Below are positions 12,823 to 25,400 of a stretch of 64,000 nt of DNA, one piece after another (within the stretch, counting starts at the first letter, position 1; each line of letters begins with the position of its first letter). The translations under genes were made by a program, and so were the position numbers. This DNA comes from Lottia gigantea (lineage: Eukaryota; Mollusca; Gastropoda; Lottiidae): NCBI RefSeq assembly GCF_000327385.1, contig NW_008708585.1:132797-196796 (forward strand). The letters run 5' to 3'. Below the pieces are notes generated by a model. That model had not been told where the DNA came from. It made no database searches and was given only the letters and a program-made list of their open reading frames with translations.

Positions 12823-15125
12823 TCAAACGTGTAAGGATTTGTTTTGGTGCTTCTTTTGGATAATTCATGTGATTTCGTATTTTTTGACATTTTTCTTGGT
12901 GGACATTATGATCTCAAATATGATCTATAAACTTTTCTAGAAATTTGTGTTTTTCCTAGGCATTACTCAATGACATTTTGTGATTTTGATAATACTAGTT
13001 GATAGAGAGCTTTGACAATTTGCTACGTTACTTAATTTGTATGGATATGATTTGCTATAATTTGGAATAATGTAGATGGGCAGATATTATAGAATAGACT
13101 AGTCGACTGCCAGAACATTCTCTACCAGTGAGTTTTTATAGACATTCCAACTGTCTCTTACTAATCCCATGATGCAATGGGCAAACATGACTGGTCATCG
13201 GCATGGTAGTGACATCATTGTAAATATATCATAGGACAGTTGAAAATGATATCCATAGTAATGTAAATACGTTATTTTTTTATTGTTGAAAATTGAATCG
13301 AAATCGCGAGTGATGTCATTTTTCAAATTGATCATTTTATTCATTCATTCATTAATTTATTTCTTCATGATAATGGTTGTGCTGATTTTGTATAGACTTG
13401 ACTTATCTTTGTATAGTTTATGTGTCCATTCTGTAAGAAGCTTGTAGATGACTGCTAGGTTGGAATTGAAGTTTCCAATATTTCTGAAATCTCTAATCAT
13501 GGAAACTTAGATTTTAATTTGCTTGGAAGATCAAAATAGTAGACATGTTTTTAGATATATTTATTTAGAATTCACAACATTCTGCAAGACGGAAAGTTCT
13601 TTTGAATGTCAAATTTTTGGGTGGAAGTTAAAAAGAAAAGAAAATATTTTGAATGGAATGCATGACATATCAAAAAATAATCTAATATGATTCCATTTTT
13701 TCGGCTCATTAAATAGATCTTGCCCAATTTCTTCAAAAATTTCTAATTGATGTTCGAGGCTATTAAAATGCACAAAAGTTTGTCTAGATTTTGGCAGAAT
13801 TGGGTGTTGAAAGTTGCAAACAATCCTCAGCCCCTCATCGTTTATATATGAGGTATTTAGGTGTAAAAATTGTATATTATATAAAGGGAATATAATAAGT
13901 TTGTCAATAGCCATGTATATTGCTTTCTAATATTATAAACAAACAACCATCAGCTGATAAAACTCAGGGCTACTTATTCTTGTGTATAAACATTTATTTT
14001 TCACTTATGGTAAAATTCTCAGTTTTCAGGTTTTTAAGTGTTACCTAATAAAATTTTAGATTTGAAAAATGCTTTCGTAGTTGAAGAACAATTTTATGAA
14101 CCTGAACATTGTGAAAACAACAATATATTTTCATATCTAAACAATGTTATCTCAAACAATGGAGTTATTTCTCTTCCGATTTTCTGATTGATTCAAACAA
14201 GGGCAGTAACTATTAAAGATCTCTATATTTTACTCATGGTGTCACAGTCCATTTATAATTAAACCATATTTTGGTTCCGTTTTTTGTAAGCTTAGCTTTA
14301 ATATAGTCACTTCATTTAAGGTCTAACAACTGGCCTCTTGTTCACCTTTTTACCTTTTGACATAACCTGATAGACACCTGGAACAAAATGCCAGCAGTGG
14401 AGAGGGTATAAATTTGATTGGTTAAAGCAGATGTCAAAGAGGGCTGGTGTTAAACCCTAACTGAAGTAGATATATTAAAGATAAAAGCTAATAAAAGAAT
14501 GGAAGGAAAGTTGGGTCTAGTTTTAATTAGACTGTTAATTAGGCAATTATCATTCAGGACAGTATGTTTCAAATGAAATAAAGGGTTATATGAATGAAAT
14601 CAACTATTTATGGTGGAAATTAGATTCTTCATTCCAAACATGAATTAAAATAGTTTACAACTTGACGTTTACAACTTGATGTAAATGGAGCAAATTTATT
14701 GCCTGAATATAATTTTAAAGAAGAATTTTTACTAAGAATCAAATCAGTACTAGAATTCTCAATAATTGTGACTTTTTAAAATTAAATATCTCCCTCAAGT
14801 GTGATCACATTGATATTTAGATTTATTTTCTGATTTGATTGTACTAGGACTTAAAATCATGACAAGTATTAGAATAGAAGCATAATAAAGTGCATCTCAG
14901 TAACATCTAAGGAAAGATAACTCCATTCTGTTTTCCAGTCTGGCAATAATTGTATAGATAATATTGGTGAATATGTGATGATGTATTTTGTGTGTTTTTT
15001 TTCTGTATTATAGTATTTCTACTTATTCCTCTCTCAATCTGTTGAATGAAAACAATTTGAAGTGTTGACAGATTTCTATTTATTACAAAGATGTGTAATA
15101 AAATTTTTCATATGAATCTGTGTGC
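12823..15125 (+). other. Probable 3'UTR of the CHD gene
   Basis: AT-rich non-coding sequence follows the stop codon. An AATAAA signal at 15097-15102 is a good candidate for the end of the transcript. No gene is seen inside this stretch. Confidence 0.55.
15097..15102 (+). terminator. Candidate poly(A) signal of the CHD gene
   Basis: AATAAA about 2.27 kb after the CHD stop codon. Other weaker AT-rich signals exist upstream, so the transcript could end earlier. Confidence 0.45.
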
Positions 15126-15264
15126 TTTTCTTGTGAACCCTTAGAAGGATCTCATACCTGCACAATTTGAACCTGGTTACCCCCCTGTCGGTAAAGAGGG
15201 CTGGCATGTAAGTAGCAAAGATTGGACAATAAACCAAGACCATGTGTGTTACAGGCTGTGCAGG

Positions 15265-15375
15265 TTAAAGATCCCTTGACAGTTTTCCTGGCAAAATTTC
15301 CCCCATTGCCCATCTTCTTTAGCCCACATAGTGCATAAACGTAGGACGTAAAATTCCATTCATTTCATTTCATGT
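15265..15375 (+). repeat. SINE-like dispersed repeat with an ATTTC-type tail
   Basis: The segment holds AAAGATCCCTTGACAG, TTTCCCCCATTGCCCAT and ACGTAAAATTCC, and ends in ATTCATTTCATTTCAT. Diverged relatives are seen at about 1060-1165 and 8465-8590 in CHD introns, in inverse orientation at about 57105-57145 and perhaps about 42385-42445, and weakly at 62250-62330. The recurring end and short tail suggest a retroposed short element; no clear tRNA promoter was recognised. Confidence 0.5.
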
Positions 15376-15404
15376 ACACTAATTGAAGGAAGAATGTGTA
15401 TATG

Positions 15405-15565
15405 TTCAAGCTTCCATGAAATATTAAAGCTATCATGAGACATCCATGAAGTATTAAAGCCAGCATGAAAAATTTCAGCTATCATGAAACATGCATGAAA
15501 TATTAAATCTGTCTTGAACATTCATGAAATTTTAAAACTTATGAAATATTAAAGCTAACATGAAA
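15405..15565. repeat. Degenerate short tandem repeat around CATGAAATATTAAAGC
   Basis: Five or so imperfect units of roughly 30-37 bp share CATGAAATATTAAAGC-like cores. The stretch lies between the CHD gene and the next gene. Confidence 0.5.
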
Positions 15566-15776
15566 CGTTCTCTGTTAAAATGTTTCGCGTCGTATGCTTC
15601 ATTAGCTTAAGAGCAGAAAGAAAGGTCATCGAGCGCACATTTCATTTCCATGTGGAGGACTATACCTTTACCTTGCCAATCCCTCTGCATCAATGCAAAA
15701 GTGGGTTGGCAAAAACTCTTTGTCTTGAATAAATGTCTTTGGCGTGATTAATTTAAAGACTCATGATAATAACAAT

Positions 15777-15782
15777 TTTTAT
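15777..15782 (-). terminator. Candidate poly(A) signal of the small minus-strand gene
   Basis: AATAAA on the minus strand (TTTATT on the plus strand) about 360 bp after the stop codon of the gene at 16140-16610. Confidence 0.35.
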
Positions 15783-16139
15783 TGAAAACAAAATTAACAA
15801 ATACAAAACAATATCACAGATAACAGAAAAAGGCTGAATATATTCCATTAGGCTACATCATCACGACCCAAGTCTTAGAGATAAACGAGGTGTAGCTTCG
15901 GTTACACATTTCATAGAACACGAACTTTTGGCGTATGATTCACTTCAACATACATCTATGTAGGCAGCAATGACTACAGACCTCTCTGTCCTTATCCAAC
16001 AATTATTTCTTTCTACGCTATTCTAATTCAAATATCCATGAACACACTTTTTCAACATTGACAATTAATGATGCAATATTTGAAACGAAAATGTAGTATA
16101 TTCTAGATGGGTTCTAAAAATCACTTCCTTATAAGGCAT

Positions 16140-16610
16140 TCAGCACGGTGAAGATTTATAAGAAACAAAAGGTAAAGCCGACCTCCTTCTCGTGGAACGA
16201 CTGGAATTATCATGGTCTCTGTTTAGTTTGTTATTGGGTGTAAACGGTACAGATTGTGGTTTCAGTTGGTTATAGACTGTTAAATTGTCCAAACGACGTG
16301 AAGTCTGAGTTCTTGGAGGAAGTTTGTTATTCGGAATCGGTTCTCTGGAAGGTTCATTCTCTGACATTCGATTACTTCCAGGACTGTTCTCTGAAATGAG
16401 AACACTCGATGGTCTTGGAATCCTTTCAGAGATGTTCAGGATTGACACACTTCGTTTACATAAATTCGTTTCATCTAAATCATTTGGCGTGTTTTGTCTC
16501 TTTGGTTCTTTAAAACTCATACCCAAACTATTTCGTCGACTCTTCGATTTTGAAGGCGAAGAAATGTGAAAATCTGTTGTTGATCTGATTCTACGAAAGA
16601 ATGTCTCCAT
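16140..16610 (-). CDS. Unrecognised small basic, Ser/Arg/Pro-rich protein
   Basis: A 156-codon frame on the minus strand, beginning METFFRRIRS and ending KSSPC. The product is basic and polar, with many Ser, Arg, Asn and Pro, no membrane segment and no domain I recognise; it is probably largely disordered. Support for a real gene: a good 3' splice site (TTTGTTTCAG, exon from 16629) lies just 5' of the start codon, a strong donor on the same strand at 17561-17565 (CACTTAC on the + strand) could end a 5' leader exon, and a poly(A) signal lies ~360 bp downstream. Short basic motifs (KSKSRR, STRRRS) could serve as nuclear signals (inference). Codon content looks like real coding rather than repeat, but no homologue comes to mind. 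It could also be the last exon of a longer gene. Confidence 0.55.
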   Translation of the reverse strand: METFFRRIRSTTDFHISSPSKSKSRRNSLGMSFKEPKRQNTPNDLDETNLCKRSVSILNISERIPRPSSVLISENSPGSNRMSENEPSREPIPNNKLPPRTQTSRRLDNLTVYNQLKPQSVPFTPNNKLNRDHDNSSRSTRRRSALPFVSYKSSPC

Positions 16611-17013
16611 TTTGACTGGTTTAAGATTCCTGAAACAAAAGAATTTAAATTTCCTTAAGAATTTCGAAGACCATAACCCTGGTAAAAGGGCAAGTTAGAC
16701 CTGAAGCATACGACTGTCAACAAAATGGTCGAAAAATAACTGTCCCTCTTTGGAATTACAAGTTTCTGAATTAAAATTAGCCTACCATAAATTGGAATCG
16801 CGTTCTTAAGGAATTCTATGGAAATGGTAATGGCACTGCTCTACCTGTAACAAGGTATGGGGTTTTCTGGGCTTTCAATTCAACTGACATATTTGGTAAG
16901 GGATTTTATATGGGAAAGTATGGTGACACATTTATGACATGATTATACTGCCTGAAGTAAAAACTATAATCTGATATCTAGGTAATAAAGACTATCTACA
17001 AACCAATGGTGAG

Positions 17014-17033
17014 CAGAGAGAGAGAGAGAGAGA
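17014..17033. repeat. GA dinucleotide microsatellite
   Basis: A short uninterrupted run of about ten AG/GA dinucleotides. Confidence 0.85.
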
Positions 17034-17565
17034 GGGTTCTCAGGCAAATTAACAGAATCAAAGCTAACAGAATTGCATGTACACGGCATTTTGTCAGGCA
17101 AGTTTCGATCTTTTGCTATCGTAAAACTGTCATATGCAAAGTTAGACTAAAAATTGAAAATGATACAAATATAACAAAAATTTCAAAACCTTTTGACTTC
17201 CAAATGATTTCAAACCAGTAAAGAAATTCAAGTCCAAATGCATGTAATATCCTAACACAAATGAAAAATTACACATCTCCACAGTAGCTGGTCTGTGGTC
17301 AGTTATCAACTTCCAATTTGACCAAAATTACTACAAGCTATGTACAGTTGTGTATATAATAACACTGTCATTAGTGTGTCAGTGTCATGTAGATACACCA
17401 ATAAACCAATTAAATAATTAATTGTTAAAATAACACTCTCATCAGAAGCCATGCCGCAGCAATACAATAGACCCCCACCCCTCACGCACACATCCTATCA
17501 TAGACTATGCTAATGACAATATACGATAAGATATTTTAACATAAGTTTCATTTAAAATTACTTAC

Positions 17566-19227
17566 CACTTTCAGATGTAAATATCCAACTTTCTCCGTGC
17601 AGTCGAGTGACCAATATCTAAATGAAGTTCCCAGGAGCTTCAGACAGTGTAGATGTCTCGTTCAGGGCAAATTCACACCCCTTAATACCCTGTATAGTCA
17701 AAAATAAGGGTGTAATTTCTCCACCCTTCAGATATAATAGAAACTTGTTATCACTAACTCGTGTCAAGTTTGTCTGAAATAAATCCGACTTCTTATCCAA
17801 ATGATTTGACTTGCTGGTTCTTTACTCTGTATTGCGATGACATGTAATGAGCCTGGAGGGTTCAGACCTTGACTAAATACTAGGTGTACATATTGTTAAG
17901 GCAACGCTTTTTGTCTAGCACAATAGCTCCCTTTCATTGTTTTTCACCCCAACTACTTAAAGAATGGTCCTTTTAGGGTTAATTCAAATCTAGCAGTTTT
18001 GGTTTTAATATCCAAGGGTGAAGCATTTAAACCTACATGCTAATACCCACTACCTATTGTTAAGCCAATTAACTCCAATGTTTATCTTGTTCCTAATACC
18101 TATATTTAAATATGCTGGGTATATATTAACCCTATAGGGGCCTGATCAGAAGCTATTGAAAATCTTAATCCACGTAAATACAGTTGTTAAACATAGGGTT
18201 AATCTATTTTAAAACAAACATTCTAAATCCCTCTCTAATCAGCCTAAAATTATGATAATGACTAAATTAACCCTCTTCTATCGAAAGTTTCAATAGCCTC
18301 AATTACAGTTACAATGTCTTCAAATGCTGGATGTTTACAGAAAATTGGGGAAAATGTAACCTCTAATGTTCAACCAATCTTTATAAATAGCTTAGATAAA
18401 AACACATGTTAATGTCAATATTTTTAATTCTTTTATCATTATATTTTGGGAATATTTTATTTTAAACCAACAACCACTTTCAATGTTTTCTTTTTAATCA
18501 TTTGACAATTAAAATCGGCTTCCTTTAATGAACATACATTTTGTGTTAGATATTTGGAAATTATTTCATTGATACACAAGATTTATTCCTCCAATTTGGA
18601 ATGAAATAGTTTTTCATGAGGTAGATAATCTTTCAGATTTTCGAATCATTGATGTTATTGATTTTAACACATTTTAAAAATCATAAACTGAAAGTAGGAG
18701 TGTGAGTAGATTATCTCGACTAAAGTTAACCCCTGCCAGGTTAAAACTCTAGATCAGACCATTGATAATATCTGTCATGAGGGGGTAGGGCGTGAATAAC
18801 TAGAAACTGTTATATGGATGAGGTATTGTTCGGGGTGTAAGAAAATGAACAATTGATAGCCCAGATTATGACAGTTGTGGACAGATTGAGTCAGTTGGGT
18901 ACCAGTTTGTTTCTATTGATATAACTCATAATAAACAGAAACCCCACTGTCATCGTTTTGCTTATCAAATATGCTGTTCAAGTATGAACTTTTTCATCAG
19001 TATGCAATTATTATATGCAAAACTAGGAAACGTAGTTACAAAACGTCAAAACACTATCATAGGAAAATATACGTTATCTTTCAAGAGATGATCTTTGAGA
19101 TTATCAATTTTAACTTCTTACAACATACATGTACAGTGAAGATACTTATTTAATATCTAGATGTACTGAAGTTATAAATTTAAACTAATTACTATTAAGA
19201 TGTACAATAAAGTTATAAATATTTAAT
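17566..19227. other. Gene-free spacer, possibly holding a 5' leader exon of the minus-strand gene
   Basis: A minus-strand donor at 17561-17565 marks the possible end of a non-coding first exon just above it. Nothing else recognisable was seen up to the satellite array. Confidence 0.35.
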
Positions 19228-20440
19228 TTTAATTGTTTGCTATCTAGATATATATCAAGATTCAATTTTAATCGTATGCTATCTAGATATATATCAAGAT
19301 TCAATTTTAATCGTATGCTATCTAGATATATATCAAGATTCAATTTTAATCGTATGCTATCTAGATATATATCAAGATTCAATTTTAATCGTATGCTATC
19401 TAGATATATATCAAGATTCAATTTTAATCGTATGCTATCTAGATATATATCAAGATTCAATTTTAATCGTATGCTATCTAGATATATATCAAGATTCAAT
19501 TTTAATCGTATGCTATCTAGATATATATCAAGATTCAATTTTAATCGTATGCTATCTAGATATATATCAAGATTTAATTTTAATCGTATGCTATCTAGAT
19601 ATATATCAAGATTCAATTTTAATCGTATGCTGTCTAGATATATATCAAGATTCAATTTTAATCGTATGCTGTCTAGATATATGTCAAGATTTAATTTTAA
19701 TCGTTTGCTATCTAGATATATATCAAGATTCAAGTTTAATCGTATGCTATCTAGATATATATCAATTTTCAATTTTAATCGTATGCTGTCTAGATATATA
19801 TCAAGATTCAATTTTAATCGTATGCTGTCTAGATATATATCAAGATTCAATTTTAATCGTATGCTATCTAGATATATATCAAGATTCAATTTTAATCGTA
19901 TGCTATCTAGATATATATCAAGATTCAATTTTAATCGTATGCTATCTAGATATATATCAAGATTCAATTTTAATCGTATGCTATCTAGATATATATCAAG
20001 ATTCAATTTTAATCGTATGCTATCTAGATATATATCAAGATTCAATTTTAATCGTATGCTATCTAGATATATATCAAGATTCAATTCTAATCGTATGCTA
20101 TCTAGACATATATCAAGATTCAATTTTAATCGTATACTATCTAGATATATATCAAGATTCAAGTTTAATCGTATGCTATCTAGATATATATCAAGATTCA
20201 ATTTTAATCGTATGCTATCTAGATATATATCAAGATTCAATTTTAATCGTATGCTATCTAGATATATATCAAGATTCAATTTTAATCGTATGCTATCTAG
20301 ATATATATCAAGATTCAATTTTAATCGTATGCTATCTAGATATATATCAAGATTCAATTTTAATCGTATACTATCTAGATATATATCAAGATTCAAGTTT
20401 AATCGTATGCTATCTAGATGTATATCAAGATTCAAGTTTG
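19228..20440. repeat. 39-bp satellite/minisatellite array, about 31 copies
   Basis: Near-identical 39-bp units containing ATCTAGATATATATCAAG followed by a TTCAATTTTAATCGTATGC-like half. Each unit holds the palindromes ATCTAGAT and GATATATATC. Copies differ by only one to four bases, so the array is young or homogenised. Because 39 is divisible by 3 and the unit lacks stops in some frames, long open frames appear on both strands; these are by-products of the repeat. Confidence 0.97.
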
Positions 20441-20489
20441 TTTGCTATGTAGATGTAAATTATGAAGTTATCAATGTACAGTATTGATT

Positions 20490-22200
20490 GTACATAAAAA
20501 ATTTAATTTATCAAAAGAACACATTAAATTGATTCCAAATGACATAAATCCATTGGATTACAGTCTGGGGATTGGAACTGCATGTCATTCTTATGAATAA
20601 ATTCTGGTGTAGTCTCCTCCAGATATGCTTGGGATACTTTGCTAGTATGCGATGGGGTCCTGTCTTGTTGGCATCTGGGGGAAAAAGGGTTGCAAATGGT
20701 GGTAGAAGAAGATGGAGGGCAAATTGAACACAGATTGAAAGTGCTTGTGCTTGTACAATTTTTATTCGATGAGTTTCATATTTTCAGGATTGGACAACAC
20801 CATCTTGAAGTATATCTGTGAGATCAGTTTACCAACTGCTGAGATACTACCTGTCGAAGTTTGGGACGTTTTTTTGGGACACCCGATTTATAAGAGATAT
20901 CAATTTGAATCGGCAGGTGTACAATAAAGAACGATATAGTTCTGTGAAATGAAAAAATCTCGACTTTTTACATTATATATACATTATTTTTATTTCTATA
21001 GGTTAAAAAAATAAAAGCGTACGTCGTTTAACGTTCTGGTACAGAAAGTGTTGGTTTAAGTAGTCAATGTAATTAGTAAATAAAGATGTCGGTTCGAGTG
21101 ATCTAAAACATTACTCTGGAGGATTGATTGATGAAAAATTTAGTTTTACTCTTTCTACAAAAACTCATTAAAAATCCAACATCTATCCATTACAATTCCT
21201 ACCAAAGCACAAGAAATGTCATGTTTAATTAGCATGCAGACTTCGCGTGGCACGAGCAGTGGCGTATTTAGGGTGCCATGCCAAACCCCCCCCCCCCCCC
21301 CCCCCCCCTCACCCCCGGCAAAAAAATTTCCATTATTTTCAGTTGAAAATGGCAAGATTTGAGCATTTTCATGCCCATGGCCCCACATGGAAAGATTTCC
21401 CGCTACACCACATGGCACGATAACGGTTTTCTGTGGTCAGAAAAACACAATACCAAGGGCAGGCATAAAATTAACAAATGTTTGGAAGGACATGGGAACA
21501 TTAATTGCGTTGTAGAATATCATATGCATCCAATAAGGATTATTTTAGAGAAAACTTTATACCTCGGTAAATCCTAATGAGGATATAGTAAGCTAACTGA
21601 CTTGAAACATTATCTAAAAAATTAAAATAACAATAGAAAACTGCATTGTAATGCCAATGAGTCAGCATTTTGTGCCGGAATTAGATCGGTGCATTTCTCG
21701 GCTACCGTTTATCTAAATCCGGTTTAAACGTTAAACAGTACACGTGAATTGAGCAGGGAAGTAACATAACAAGATCCGTGTACATTTATAAAGTATTGTA
21801 AATAGTTCGACAAACCTTCAGTCTATCTTTGTTCATCCAAAAATGTGCGAATCATTCATGTAACGGATTGGAGCCTTTCACAACAAATTTAATGATGGGC
21901 ATGTTAGATTCAGTGTGATATTAAAAAGTAAAACAAATATATTAACATATTACTAATGTAACAAATTTCTGTTTCAAATATCAAGAGAAAAGTTTGTGTT
22001 AAGCTTTCTCTGGAAATTTATCCTTATACATCGATTTACAAAGGACAGGATATAAGATCATTTTTGAAAAAGCCGACGTCATCCAGCACCGTGTGACTGA
22101 AAGTATCAATAGAAACTAAAAGGTACACGATTATTACAATGAATTTTTGGTGCTAGTGCAGTTTTAGTGCTAGTGAATTTTTCGGTGCTATTGTATAAAG
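20490..22200. other. Spacer upstream of SLC7 copy 1
   Basis: No gene recognised. It contains a 23-C run at 21286-21308 preceded by CAGTGGCGTATTTAGGG, which resembles one terminus of a DNA transposon; no matching opposite end was found. Confidence 0.4.
21286..21308 (+). repeat. Poly-C tract
   Basis: Twenty-three consecutive cytosines followed by TCACCCCCGG. The length may be uncertain in the assembly. Confidence 0.9.
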
Positions 22201-22203
22201 AAA

Positions 22204-22400
22204 TATTACGGTTTTCGTTAATTTGTAAGCCATTTTGATGCTGTCTGTGGTAGTTGTGCTATGGAATAAGTAAATTTATTATTACAGCGAATTTTTGTGT
22301 TTTTGTGAGATATTACCGTTTTGTTTTAAATTTGTTGGGAATTCGATGCTTTTTGTGGTACTTGTGCTGTGAAAAAGGTCAATCTATTAATAGTTAATCA
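22204..22400. repeat. Diverged ~108-bp direct duplication in the SLC7 copy 1 leader region
   Basis: Two copies start at about 22204 and 22312, sharing ATTACGGTTTT / ATTACCGTTTT, then GATGCT..TGTGGTA.TTGTGCT and a TATTAATA-like end. The second ends just before the start codon at 22412. Confidence 0.6.
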
Positions 22401-22411
22401 CGACCAGCAAA

Positions 22412-25400
22412 ATGCCTCTCTTCAGGAAAAGATCAAAAGAAAACCAGACAGTAACTCTAAACAAATTCGACAACAGAAATGGACATACCAACCCAGTATT
22501 TACTACAGATAGTAGTTTATCAATCACAGAAACTGGTGCTACACCGGATTCTCTTAGACAAGAATCATCGTCTAATGGGGAACCACCTTCTGGTAATTCA
22601 CCTCCAGTTACGATTCAGCCGAAAGCGCCCCAGTTAAAACAAACATTAAGTCTTGTTCACTGTGCAGCCATAATGATCGCTGTTACCGGACATTCTTCAG
22701 TTTTCATAGCACCAACGTCTATCCTGAAATCAGCAGGTTCACCAGGAGCTGCTATCATTGTCTGGTTAGTTGGCGGACTCATCAATATGGGATTAGCTCT
22801 TTGTTTCGCTGAACTTGGAACTATGTTTCCTACTGCTGGTGGACCTTATGCCTTTGTCATGAAAGGGTTAGGACCTCTTCCAGGATTTCTGATCATGTAT
22901 GGATATGTTGTTCTGATATCTGGACCATTTTGGGCATTTTTGTCCTACACAGCTGCATTGTATCTGGTTAAACCGGTATTCCCTGATTGTGAAAACGAGT
23001 CAATGAACCTAGGCGTAAAACTCTTAGCTGGATGGATTATGAGTAAGTATAATACAAGTCGTCTCTAAAGCATTTCTTAATGATTACACGTGAACGAAAC
23101 TTCAATTTCCTGTATGTATGCCAGCGCCTAACTGGTATTAAAGTAACACATCTTGAAGATGGTTTTCATCATTTCAGTTACATTAGTAGCTGCTAACTGT
23201 GTATACATGAAATATGTCAGAAGACTACAGACGTTCCTATCCAGTACCAAAATATTTGCATTGCTGATCATAGTGATTGGAGGGATTTATGAATTAGCTC
23301 GAGGAGAAACAGAATATCTCGAGTCACCATTTGAAGGAACATCTGAAGAACCTGGTGGAATAGCCATTGCTATATTTTATTCTATATTTTCTTACGGTGG
23401 CTGGTTAGTATAAGAGAGATATATTTGATTGATATTTTGGCATATTGCTACAATTCAGGCATATTGCTATACTGTGGGCATATTAACATACTTTGGGCAT
23501 ATTGCTATACTTTGGGTATATTAATATACTTTTGGCATATTGTTATACTTTGAGTATATTAATATACTTTGGGCACATTAATATACTTTAGGCATATTGC
23601 TACACTTTAGGCATATTGCTACACTTTAGGCATATAAATATACTTTGGGCACATAAATATACTTTGGGCATATTAATATACTTTTGGCATACTGTTATAC
23701 ATTGGGCATATTAATATACTTTGGGCATATATATATACTTCAGGCATATGAATATACTGTGGTCATATTAATATACTTTGGGCATATTGCTATACTTTGG
23801 GCATATAAATATACTTTGGGCATATAAATATACTTTAGGCATATTGCTACACTTTAGGCATATTAATATACCTTAGGCATATTAATATACTTTAGGCATA
23901 TAAATACACTTTTGGCATATAAATATACTTTGGGCATATTGATATACTTTTGGCATATTGCTATACGTTAGACATATTGCTATACTTTAGGCATATAAAT
24001 ATACTTTAGGCATAAAAATATACTTTAGGCATATTAATATACTATTGGCATATAAATATACTTCAGGCATATTAATATACTTTTGGCATATAAATATACT
24101 TTAGGCATATTGCTATACTTTAGGCATATTGCTATACTTTAGGCATATAAATATACTTTAGGCATATAAATATACTTTAGGCATATTAATATACTTTTGG
24201 CATATATATATACTTTAGGTATATTAATATACTTTTGGCATATTGCTATACTTTAGGCATATAAATATACTTTAGGCATATTAATATACTTTTGGCATAT
24301 TGCTATACTTTAGGCATATTGCTATACTTTAAGCATATAAATATACTTTTGGCATATAAATATACTTTTGGACATTACCTTTAGCTAGTCTTTGCTTATC
24401 AGTACATATATGTTGTATTTACAGGCAAATCATGACCACACTAACAGAGGAAGTTAAACGCCCGGAAAGGTAAGGTCATACATTTCATAGAAAAGATACC
24501 AATATATCGCTTATCTCTCTATTTCAGTTTCTTACAGCTGGAGACTTTCACGAGGATTTATCCATTGCATAACCTTTCTGCAACCCATTTGACACATGCC
24601 AACTCAAATCATGACTATGCTCTATATTACAGAGATCTACCAAGATCAGTGTACATTGCCTTCCCGATTGTTATTATTAAATATATCCTAACCAATATTG
24701 CCTACTTTACTGTGATTTCTCCTCGAGAATTATTAGGATCTACTGCTGTGGCCTTGGTAAGTGTCTACTTGCTACTTATGGACTAGTAAAGGCATCAGCA
24801 TCTTCAAGATTGATTCTAGCTGGATTTACCTACTCAATCAGAAAGGTATGCCGAGCTGACAGCCCAATTCACAAAGTGGCACAAGTTGTTCTGGAAGATA
24901 CTAGCCGTTGGTGACATCCTCCGTCGAAATTATCGTTGTTTTGGACCTGGTCTCAACAATTGAAAGCTACTGGGTAAAAAAATTAATAAAGTATTACAAG
25001 GACTCAATTAAAATCCAAATATCCCTGTCAGGTATTAAGGCTTCTGAAGCTGATTAAAGTATGACATTCCTTTTAGCCAAGTTTCCACCTTCCTTCTAAA
25101 CTATAAAATTGTTTTTCAGTTATTTATGGATAGATTATATAAACCAATTACAGCTTTAATATCAGTTTTTGTAGCGTTGACTTCCATCGGAGCTTTAAAT
25201 GCTTCAATTATGGGACATTCAAGGTAAGCATAAGAAACTTTGTCATATTTCCCTCCATGCAAGTATAAAAAGATTTTCATATTCGCAGCGTTATCAATCC
25301 TTTTGAATGGATCGAAGCGCCAAGACACTTTCCACTGAGTTTGCAATTCCTGCATCGTTACTGTTAATTGTGACACATTTTGTCTGCACTGGCATTTCTT

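Noticed and set aside
19185-20487. 416-residue open frames on both strands
   Set aside because: They are produced by the 39-bp array, whose unit is a multiple of three and free of stops in these frames. Both strands are open at once, and the peptides are only the repeated unit.
21258-21308. Complete DNA transposon starting at CAGTGGCGTATTTAGGG
   Set aside because: No matching inverted end was found on either side; only the left-end resemblance remains.
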